From assembly GCF_008831285.2 (NCBI RefSeq), contig NC_045145.1, positions 3,388,723 to 3,452,722 on the forward strand: DNA of 64,000 bases, written 5' to 3'. Under the pieces are notes generated by a model that saw only the letters and a list, made by a program, of their open reading frames with translations, searched no databases and had not been told where the DNA came from. The translations under genes were made by a program, and so were the position numbers. This document shows positions 11,751 through 20,439 of this stretch, one piece after another; within the stretch, counting starts at the first letter, position 1; the number at the start of each line of letters is the position of its first letter. The stretch comes from Nymphaea colorata. Its lineage: Eukaryota; Streptophyta; Magnoliopsida; Nymphaeales; Nymphaeaceae.

Positions 11751-11940
11751 CTAGGGCTGCACAACGAGTCGAGCTACTCGAGCTCGATCGTTTAAGCTCG
11801 ACTCGTAAGTTAAACGAGCTGCTTCATTAGTTAAACGAGTCGAGCTCGAGTTCACGAGTCAACTCGTTTAACTAATCGAGTCGAGCTCGAGTTCACTCTA
11901 CAGGACTCGTTAAAGCTCGACTCGGCTCGATTAACATACC
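11751..11940. repeat. Left subterminal repeats of the hAT element
   Basis: After the terminal repeat come dense, overlapping TCGAGCTCGA / GAGTCGAG / AAACGAGCT motifs in both orientations. Such arrays are typical transposase-binding regions of hAT elements. Confidence 0.7.
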
Positions 11941-11959
11941 GGTTTTAAAAAAATCGGTT

Positions 11960-12270
11960 CAGCTGTCTCACTTTTCTCAGGCGGGAAAAGAAAAAGTTTA
12001 GGCTAGGGTTTCTTACTTTCTTTTTTTCGTTCTCCCTCTTTCCGACTCCGACTCTCCCTCTCTCTCTCGGTCTCTCCGTCGACCGTCGTCTCCGACAGTC
12101 CGACTTCTCTTCTCTTCTCCGCCTGACACCTGTGCTCTGCACAGCTGCCGCTGCCGCCCTGCTTGTGCTCTTCTTCTCCGCTTGTGCTCTGTGCTCCTGC
12201 CGGCTGCCGCTTCTCCTCCTTCGACCAGCTTCTCCATTGTGGTTGTTCCAGGGTGGGTGTCCACTATTCA
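11960..12270 (+). other. CT-rich untranslated first exon of the hAT gene (putative)
   Basis: A strongly pyrimidine-rich stretch with CTCCCTCTCTCTCTCGG-type runs and the plant-like 'aggctagggttt' lies just inside the left end, where hAT transposase transcripts usually start. The open frames on the opposite strand are Arg-rich composition artefacts. A long intron up to about 14.6 kb would separate it from the transposase coding region. Confidence 0.4.
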
Positions 12271-13654
12271 ACCTTTTATTATCTGGATTAATTGTATCTT
12301 ATATATGAAACCGTTGGAGTCACTGTAGTTGTCATTGTATGCGCTTCTCTAGTGAATGTAAATTACTTGTTATACAGTTTACTTATCTAGGATCATCTAT
12401 CTTCTTGATGTCGATATTTTGGATTTCTGTTTCTGGAGTTTTTGAACAAGACTTTATTTTCTGGCTGAGAGATTTGAGACATAGGTTTTGAACTTTAAAA
12501 CATGTGCTTGGGGGGCCAAACATTTCAACCGTCTGCATTGCACTCGATAGGAGTGTGAACTTTCATGATGTTTAGGTCTTCAGAATTTAAGTCTAAAACT
12601 TAGGTAACGAAGCTGCCTCAGGTCATGCCTGTCATATACAGCCTTAATCTCCAAAATGGATGTCTGACTGATTACATTTCTCTAGATCATATACTCACCT
12701 ATTTATCATGGTACTGCATATGGTTGTAATGCTTGTCCACCGGTACTATTTATCATCATCCTCATCATTGTGCCTTGCCCATTTGCATAAGGCTGCCCAA
12801 ACTGATTATATTTCTTCATACAACATTACTTTTGATCTTAAATGTCGGTAAACGTTTAGTTTTTTCATATTTAGTAAGCAAGTTGGGCGATATCCATTCG
12901 GCTATTGATACTAAGACTTCTTGATGATGGTTCATCCTCGTCTTTCTTTTATTGTTTTCCACTTTTGTAATACATGGTTTCTGGATATTAAACAATTTTT
13001 ATGTGTTTTCCCTGGGAGTTTAAGATGTTAGTTTTTTTTAGTGTAGAGCAACTGGAGTAGCAATCATAGCACCTAGCTGATTAAGTACTTTTCTCCCTTT
13101 TATATTATTTGAGTTTTCTCCTAGTTTAGCACGTCTGAGAACAAGGAATTAAGGTCGCTTTTCTAATTGTAGAGCCTTCCCTTGCCTCATAGCAAATCAT
13201 TTTTTGTTTGCAGGTTGTTGCAACAATCATGCCTGAGGATTATCGATACATGAAGGTGAAAATTTAGTACTTGTTTAAAATATGTGCTTGGTTCTTGAAT
13301 CGATTGGGCCTCTTGCCTATTCAGGCTTTCGTTTGCTTTCCCCCAAGTGTAGGCTGAGGTCAAAACAAGCTCAAGCTAAGCAAATCCAGAGCAATATTTC
13401 AAAACACAAAGATGCTATGACTTGGCATTCACTAAACTTCCCTAACCAAACTACAAGTCAACTCACTCTGGGTCATTTCTGTTTGTTTTTCATGTGTGTT
13501 GCAATGAAGAATCACCAAGCTTCACCAAGCATATGAATGTTTAGGCAGTATAGGTCAAAGCAAGGTTTTAGTTTTGTGCAATTTTAGTCTTTTTTTTCTA
13601 TGACTTGCATAAATTTCCATAACAATGTATCTAATAAAAATAACTCTCTTGCAG
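12271..13654. other. hAT interior, mostly non-coding
   Basis: No recognised gene. One exon-like block at 13214-13255, bounded by TTTGCAG and GTGAAA, encodes 14 residues (VVATIMPEDYRYMK). It may be another captured exon, but I cannot assign it. Confidence 0.3.
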
Positions 13655-13798
13655 GGAGCTTTACAGTAACAATTTAAGTGGTGCAGTACCTAATGAACTT
13701 GGGAATCTTTCAAGCCTGGTTAGTTTGGATCTTTACTTGAACAAGTTCGTTGGACCCATTCCTAGCACTTTGGGCAAGCTTACAAAGCTGCGATTCCT
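13655..13798 (+). pseudogene. SERK/BAK1-type LRR kinase exon, captured
   Basis: A 144-bp block bounded by TTGCAG and GTAAGC encodes two 24-residue leucine-rich repeats ([20 protein letters not shown], then [10 protein letters not shown]...GKLTKLRFL). The length and phase match the repeat-exon layout of plant SERK co-receptors, plasma-membrane LRR kinases in brassinosteroid and immune signalling. No other SERK exon (signal peptide, leucine zipper, kinase) is visible nearby. It lies within the hAT element upstream of the transposase, so I read it as a transduplicated exon. The frame is open and both splice sites look usable, so it could be spliced into a chimeric transcript. Confidence 0.82.
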
Positions 13799-14644
13799 GT
13801 AAGCAAAAACTGTTTTCATATCTTGATCTGCAAATGTTAATTTGATTATACTTTTATCTTGGTCTTTTGGGCACACATTGTTTGCAAGGCTGATGATGAT
13901 ATTTTCTTATACTTTGCAAGGCTGTTGATAATATTTTCTTTGTTGTTAATTTTGCATTCCAAAGCACATGATATGTGTTAATGCAGCGTGTGATGCATGT
14001 ATGGAAGTATGATATGCATACCTATCATACTGTGTGTTCTTTGGTGGTAACACTTCAAAAGTCTTCTTCTCTTTCCACCTTCTCAACACATTTGCTTTTA
14101 GTGCAACCATGATTTACAGCATGTCACAGTCATGTATTTAACTTAACAAAACAGTCTAATGTCATTTGAAAAATGCTTGATGTCATTGTTTTTTTATTTT
14201 TTTTTTGAACAAGTATTTGTGTCATTTGTGAAATGAAAAGGCAGTTGATGTCACAATGATTGGTCTGGATGACATCATATGGAAGGTTCTAATGCTTCTT
14301 TAAGGATTTCTGTTAAAACGCTCCAATGGTATTTGGGTATATTTCATATTTTTTCTTTTCTGTTTATTTATTGCTTTGTTGATTTTCTACTATGTTTTTA
14401 AATAAATCGATGTGAACCTGTTCTTATCAATCAATGCATGCAAGCAAAACTAAGTGTGGTTCAGTTATGCCACACTATATATATATATATATATATATAT
14501 GGATGGATGTCTTCTTTTGGTATTCCCTTAAATTGTAAGGATGTCTTTTGTTGGTATTCCCTTAGATTGTAATATGTTTCTGTTAAATTTCATGTTCAAA
14601 TAGGAGAAAAGCTTGAGCAGGAGGGAAGAACACTAGTTTGAAGA
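13799..14644. other. hAT intron-like region with tandem repeats
   Basis: No gene. It holds an AT microsatellite at about 14476-14500 and, directly after it, a 34-bp unit repeated twice (14505-14538 and 14539-14572) with three or four differences between copies. Confidence 0.6.
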
Positions 14645-16842
14645 ATGACAAATTTAGGAAGAAATATCATTGATAAGGGCAAACAAGTATGTGATTCGAG
14701 ACAGAGTTCAGATGATGTCCCAAACGGAGTACATTCCTCTAATGAAACTCCTATGGATTCGCAAGACACTGAAAATGAAGGAGTTTCAATAGATGCTCCT
14801 GAAGTATGTATAAGTGGTGCAAAAAGATCAAGGTCAAAGACTTCATCAATATGGAATGATTTTGATGAGGCCATTATAAATGGTATCAAAAAAGGAAAAT
14901 GTAAGTACTGCAGTACACTATTTTTAATAAGTGCAGGAGGATCTACATCATCAATGAGAAGACACAAATGTTTGACACGTTTTGCTAACAAAAAACAAAC
15001 GATTTTAAGTTTTAAATCTGAGAATACTTCTGATGTCACGAAGAAGCTTATGGAAATAAGTTCCAACATCAATGCTCAGGCAATAAGAGAGATAATTGCA
15101 AAACTAGTGGCAACCGGAGAACATGTTTTTTCCATAGTAGATAATTGTTGGTTTAGATTCCTTCTTAGGCTTGGTTTTCCTAATTGGGTGCCAGTTTCAA
15201 GAACGACAGTTAAGAGAGATGTTATGAAATTATATGAAGATGAAAAGAAAAAATTGCTTCATGTCTTGAAGGGTGTTGATAAGATTGCTTTGACTACAGA
15301 TATGTGGACGTCAAACCAACAACTTAGATATATGGCATTAACAGCACATTTCATTGATAAAGAGTGGAATATGCAACAACGTATCATCAACTTTACTGAA
15401 GTTGAGCCACCTCATACTGGGTTAGTTTTAGCAAATGTAATTGCTAAGCATCTTGCAGAGTGAGAGATTAAAAAAAATAATATCCATTACAGTTGACAAC
15501 ACTTCATCAAACGATGTTCTTGCTAGAAAATTAAAAGATAACATGGAAAAAAGTGGTATCAGCTTGTATTATGGAGGTAAATTTTTTCATGTGCGATGTG
15601 GTGCACATATTTTGAATCTGATGGTACAAGATGGGTTGAGTGCCATTAAAGATGAAATCATTAGCATTAGAGATGCAATTAAATATATCAAAATGTCACC
15701 TTCAAGACTCCATGGTTTTGCTGCTGCAGCTAGAGAGTTGGATCTTTCAACGACAAAGAAGTTTGTGTTAGATGTACCAACTCGATGGAATTCAACATAT
15801 TTTATGTTGGAAACAGCTCTTGCATATAAAGATGCTTTTGCAAGGTATAGCATGGAAGACCCAGGTTTTGTATGGTTGCTTGGACCTAAGGATTGGGAAA
15901 AAATAGCAGTGGTATGTGATTTTCTTCAGGTTTTCTATGATGTGTCCACCTTATTTTCTGGGTCATCGTATGCAACAGCAAACTTATATTTTCTTGAAAT
16001 TTGGAGAGTTAAAGAAATATTGCAGGAAAAGGTTGAAAATGAAGGTGGGTTTATGAAGGCAATGGCAGTGAAAATGAAGGAGAAATTTGATAAATATTGG
16101 AAATCTTGTAACTTGTTAATGATTATTGCATCCATATTAGATCCACGCGTGAAACTCACATTATCAGAATTTTTTTTTTCAAGAATTTACCAGTCAAGAG
16201 AAGAAAGGGAAGAACAAATGCAAATAATAAAACAATCTTTACAAGATGTTTATGAAAGTTACATTCAAAGAAATGAAGTGGATGTCAATATTTCTACTGC
16301 ATCAACTACTTCCTCTAGTATTCAAGGTCGAGAGAGTCGAGACGCCCCACGTAGTGGAACAGAGCTATTTTTTGAGTTCTTAGGTAAAGCTGAGAATGTT
16401 GCTTTTCAGGTCACCAAATCTGAGATAGACACATATTTGGAGGATGGATTGATTAAGCATGATGATAATGGTGATGAAGATTCTTTCAATATTTTGCAAT
16501 GGTGGAAGGATAAGGAATCTAAGTATCGAATTCTTTCACAAATGGCGCGTGATCTGTTGTCAATTCCAATAACTTCTGTTGCTTCAGAAAAAGCTTTCAG
16601 TACAGGAGGTCGAATTATTAATGATAGTTGTAGTTCATTGATGCCAAAAACAGTTGAAGCTTTGGTTTGTTTGGGTAATTGGGTAAAGAATGATGATGAT
16701 CCAATGCATGAAGTTTTAACAAAAGTAAGTATGTTTTGAAGAAATTGTATTCATTAAATATTTTGTAAATAATTTGTTAATTGACTATATGTATTTCTTT
16801 CAGGTTGAGGATGAATCAAGTGAATATATATCATTAGAATGA
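14645..16842 (+). pseudogene. hAT transposase (BED zinc finger, hATC), one frameshift
   Basis: Starts at ATG 14645. The first frame has a BED finger at about residues 75-112 (CKYC...MRRHKC) and the first catalytic Asp in TTDMWTSNQ (about residue 219). It stops at 15461-15463. Homology continues at once in the +1-shifted frame from about 15465 with ITVDNTSSND (second Asp), RCGAHILNL and the C-terminal hATC dimerisation region (WWKDKESKYRILSQMARDLL, then SVASEKAF). A last intron fits 16725-16803 (GTAAGT...TTTCAG), with a 13-codon final exon ending in TGA at 16842. Without splicing the frame ends at 16739. The family is the plant Ac/Daysleeper-like group, which cuts and pastes hAT DNA in the nucleus. 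The single frameshift removes the full-length enzyme; apart from it the frames are open, which suggests that activity was lost fairly recently. Confidence 0.9.
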
Positions 16843-18046
16843 TTCAAGTTATCTCTTGGTAATGCTTTTTTTTTTTTTTTTCGTTGTTTTGTTTTCTTTT
16901 TTTTCTTGATCTAATGTGATTCTAGTGTCTGTTTCAGTTGCCTCTTGTAGTTTTCTGCTTTGATGTCCAATGTTCATGACTCATGATTGTGTGAAGAGCT
17001 TCTATATGAAGTGAGTATGTGAATTCGAGTTAGTGGTACCGTTTCTTAACTTTCCTTTACCAATTAAGAGCAGTATTTTAAATTTGGCAATAATGTGACA
17101 TAGCCTTTTTTTCTATGTCATTCAGGAGGTGGCTGTTATTGTGGCTAGAGGAAGGGATGATTTATTTTCAAGTTTTGGTTCCTTGAGAGTTGAGAGGAGT
17201 GAGGGTTCTCAAAACATTTGTTCACTTATTTTTACATACTTATGAACAAGCTAATTATGTTTAAGTCCCATTCATTTGGAATGAATTTGATGGACTAATT
17301 TTCTGCACTGTCATTTTATTTGTTTATGATACACTCTATGAAACTTTGTAACTTGTAAGTTCAGAAGTCCATCAGGGACCTGCTGTTCTTAGAATCGCTA
17401 TGGTTGTGAACTTGCGATGGCTGAGGAATTGGGACTTGAGATGGCAATTCGCTCATATGTGAAAGGTGGCAAAACATCTATACCTGTTCAACAACTTTCT
17501 GCCTGCACGTTGAATGCTTTCCAAGCAACTGATGAGTGATGACTCATCTATTGCATGTATGTGGTCTATTAGTAATGTACTATTGTTGGTAGTCTGGTGC
17601 TGCTGTTGCATACTAAGATATTGATTCATATGTGGTCCTCATGGAAAACCAAGTTGCCAAAGGAAAGTTGGTCTATTATTGTTCACGTGTCTCCAGCATG
17701 TGATTGAGTTCTGGTAAGTTATTTACAGTGAGTTCCAAATGTGTGTGTGTGTTACTTATATTTCATTCTTCTTGTGATTTGCAATGTATAATTTTTCTTT
17801 ATTATTATTACTAGGCCCAATTTGAGTAAGTCATGGTTTTTAACTCAATTGTATCAGCTAAATGCTTATGTGGACTTCATTGCTTTCAAACGGGCTCCTT
17901 CTTTTGTTAGTACTCCTACAAACTGTAAAAAGACTTTTAGATTTCACGTTTGGTGCATGCCTTTACATAATTTTGACTGAAGATATACATTTAAAGGTGT
18001 AACTTTTGCCACTAAATTTGAACGATTGGTCACTTCATCTTTGCAG
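16843..18046. other. hAT interior downstream of the transposase
   Basis: No assigned gene. A T-rich stretch lies at 16866-16910. A 40-codon open stretch at 17417-17539 (MAEELGLEMAIRSYVKGG..., ending TGA) reads like real coding sequence and may be a further captured exon. I do not recognise it. Confidence 0.35.
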
Positions 18047-18335
18047 GTCTGGAGATTGGTGGTGAAATGAATCTGACTTCTGGAATTCAAGTGGCTCAAC
18101 TAGCACTTAAACATCGCCAGAACAAAAAGCAGCAACAGCGAATCATAGTATTTGCTGGAAGGTTTGTGTAACTAACATAATTTGACATACCATGAAAAGT
18201 CTTTCGTATTCATTTTCTGCTTGAAATTCTGTGGTTGTAGTCCAATTAAACATGATAAAAAAAAGTCTTGGAGGCAATTGGAAAGAAGTTGAAAAAGAAT
18301 AGTGTTGCTCTTGTCATAGTTGGGTTGAGTCACTG
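18047..18335 (+). pseudogene. RPN10 (26S proteasome ubiquitin receptor) fragment, captured
   Basis: Exon 18047-18161, bounded by TTGCAG and GTTTGT, encodes part of the VWA domain of RPN10/PSMD4 (GLEIGGEMNLTSGIQVAQLA, LKHRQNKKQQQRIIVFAG). The next exon starts at 18241 after TTGTAG with SPIKHDKK, then shifts frame within the A8/T region. The homology resumes as LEAIGKKLKKNSVALV. RPN10 binds polyubiquitin in the proteasome lid/base. The VWA start, the rest of the domain and the ubiquitin-interacting motifs are absent. The intron is kept, which excludes a processed copy. Its place inside the hAT element points to DNA-level capture. Confidence 0.85.
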
Positions 18336-19050
18336 GGTTACACTAATCAGCGTCAACACAAGTTTGTGTCAGAAGATAGATTCATTGGTTGAATCCCTTA
18401 ATTGAATGAGATTATGTTTTTTGCTAAATACTTACAGTGATGATAAGACTGGTTCATGAGTTCATTGAAAAGGTCAAGGCCCATATCATGATTGGCAGTA
18501 CAGTACTCGTTTTCCCTAGCTTTTATCTTGATGAAACTCACTTAAGGCGTTGATTAAACCAGAGATCCTGAGGAGTCAAGGGCCTGCCAAGTTCCAGTTT
18601 AGCACATGACAGAAAGCGTAAAAGCTGAACTCATCCTTTAAACTTTTTGGGCCTTTTTCCATGTATCTTATCTAACAGTTTGATGAAGCTTGAATTGGTA
18701 TATTATGTTCCTAAAGTTACGATATTATTGCCCTAAAATGTAGACATGAAAGTGCTCAGCATGCGGGCCCCAACAACAGATTTGGTTTGTAGGTGATTGT
18801 GATTGATGGCCGGTCAAAGTTGTAGATCAGTTGAGATTATGTATCTCAAGTTCTCAACTGATTAACTGTAAGTATATTGGTCTAAATTTTTTATTACTGA
18901 TTCAGTTTCTCTCTGACAAAAAGGTAAAGATGATTCTACAGGTCTACTATCAACTAATTGAGCTTCATTTTGCCTTTTCTGCAGTTTTCTTTCTTTCATT
19001 TCTTATTACCATGTTAATATTTCTTCCTTCTTTTTAAATTTTGTGCTCAG

Positions 19051-19548
19051 TGGTTATTGGGCACCTACAACACACATATTCTTTTGATAGTATTCCTTGC
19101 GGTTGTTTCGATGCTGCTAGCGGGTTTCTTCATATACCATGCTCATCTCTGTCTGTCAAACACCACGACTAATGAGGTTTGTTGAGATCTTAATGCGAAG
19201 ACTGCTTGCTTTTTTTAGGTGACTTTATCTGATGAAATCTTGTATTTTGAAATTTACAGACTTTTAAGTGGGCAGACTACATAAGCTGGAAGACCCGAGT
19301 AAACAAGGCTAAGGCAAGCAGCGCAGCCCTCAAGGAGGGTGGGTGCTTGGAGGGGTGGCTTAGTGTATGGCAAAAGCCGTTTCCAAGAAAGAAGGTGCAT
19401 CTGGCCCTTCTCTGCCTTCCGGTGGGAGGAGGAGGAAGCTGCTGCTTCTAAGGAGAACCTATATGATCAACGGATGTCGTATAATTTGTTTGAGATCATT
19501 TGTCCACTATCAGAAAGAGCCTCTTTTTCACGGAGGAAAGCACCGTGA
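19051..19548 (+). pseudogene. DHHC S-acyltransferase C-terminal fragment, captured
   Basis: Exon 19051-19176, bounded by GCTCAG and GTTTGT, encodes [20 protein letters not shown] through [11 protein letters not shown], the last membrane segment plus the TTxE motif of plant DHHC protein S-acyltransferases. A second exon starts at 19260 after TTACAG (TFKWADYISWKTRVNKAKAS). A frameshift near 19400-19440 separates it from the C-terminal tail (ENLYDQRMSYNLFEIICPLS) that ends at TGA 19546-19548. The catalytic DHHC-Cys-rich domain is missing. The intact family palmitoylates membrane proteins. The fragment lies in the sense direction near the right end of the hAT element. Confidence 0.8.
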
Positions 19549-19820
19549 TGCCCACTTCATGCTGGGACCTAGGCACTCAGATGATCCATTTTTTTGGCAC
19601 CATGTTTTTTTCATATTTTGAGTTTGGGACCTAGGCAATCGTCAAAATTTGATGGTGATGGTTACAATCTGCTTCCTGGTTGGATCATGGTGTCCACCTC
19701 CATGTGCTATGGTGATTGCCTTGGCAATGCTGGCTCGTGACGAGTTGGGCATGACCTATGGACTATGGTGATGTTCTGGCCACAGACGTTCTTGTAAATT
19801 TACTACTACCGAGCATTTGT

Positions 19821-19864
19821 ATGTGTCAAATGATGTTAATATATGTGTCAAATGATGTTAATAT
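19821..19864. repeat. 22-bp tandem duplication
   Basis: The unit ATGTGTCAAATGATGTTAAT plus AT occurs twice head to tail with no difference. It lies just before the right subterminal region of the hAT element. Confidence 0.85.
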
Positions 19865-19869
19865 ATGGC

Positions 19870-20094
19870 GTGGAGTTAATCGAGCTTAAACGAGTTGTTC
19901 TTGCGTCTGTCTCTTCAAGAGCAAACGAGTTTATCGAGCTTAATTGAGTCGAGCTCGAGCTTGACTCATGACTATCGAGTCGAGTTTGAGCTATTGTAGT
20001 CGAGTTATTGTCGAGCCGAGCTTGACTCTTACTTAGGCGAGCCGAGTTCGAGCTAGCCGAGCTCGGGCTCGACTCAGCTCGTGTTCAGCCCTAG
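19870..20094. repeat. Right subterminal repeats of the hAT element
   Basis: Dense GAGTCGAG / TCGAGCTTGACTC / GCCGAGCTCG motifs mirror those at the left end and lead into the right terminal repeat ending CAGCCCTAG. Confidence 0.7.
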
Positions 20095-20439
20095 GCCTCA
20101 GGCTTAACTTCATAATGCATGTCTATAACTGTACTCTGATAAACTTGTTCATTTGATCTTCAAATTATCTAACTAAAATCTGCCACTTACTTTATCAAGG
20201 TAACAAGACTTTGAAATAATGACTAAGATTGGATGTGAAAGAGAGGGTGTCATCCTAATGGGAATTAATAGCAAAAATTGGAGAGAGAGAGGGAGAAAGA
20301 GATACACACGATAAAATAGAAATATATGGCAAAATTTGAGGACAGACAAGGCGGGAGAGTCACCCTGCATTAGTAGACAAGGTTTAGGTTTTTCTCAAGC
20401 TTGACAAGCTATGTTTTTCATATGCCTATACAAGAATTG
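20095..20439. other. Spacer
   Basis: No gene. A short GA-rich run (gagagagagagggagaaaga) lies near 20282-20301. Confidence 0.5.

Larger units (their letters stand above)
11751..20094 (+). mobile_element. 8.3-kb hAT transposon with captured host exons
   Basis: The left end is CTAGGGCTGCACA. The right end, reverse-complemented, is CTAGGGCTGAACA, and both continue into CGAG/TCGAG-rich subterminal DNA. The flanking 8-mers GGCTCAAG (11743-11750) and GCCTCAGG (20095-20102) match at 6 of 8 positions, as expected for an old 8-bp hAT target duplication. Inside, in order: a CT-rich untranslated exon, a SERK LRR exon, the hAT transposase with BED finger and hATC domain, an RPN10 fragment and a DHHC acyltransferase fragment. 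All are on the plus strand. Autonomous hATs are usually about 3-5 kb, so this one is enlarged by acquired DNA. The transposase has one frameshift, so the copy is probably no longer autonomous. Confidence 0.85.

Noticed and set aside
11945-12271. Arg-rich 108-codon protein on the minus strand
   Set aside because: A composition artefact opposite the CT-rich leader of the hAT element.
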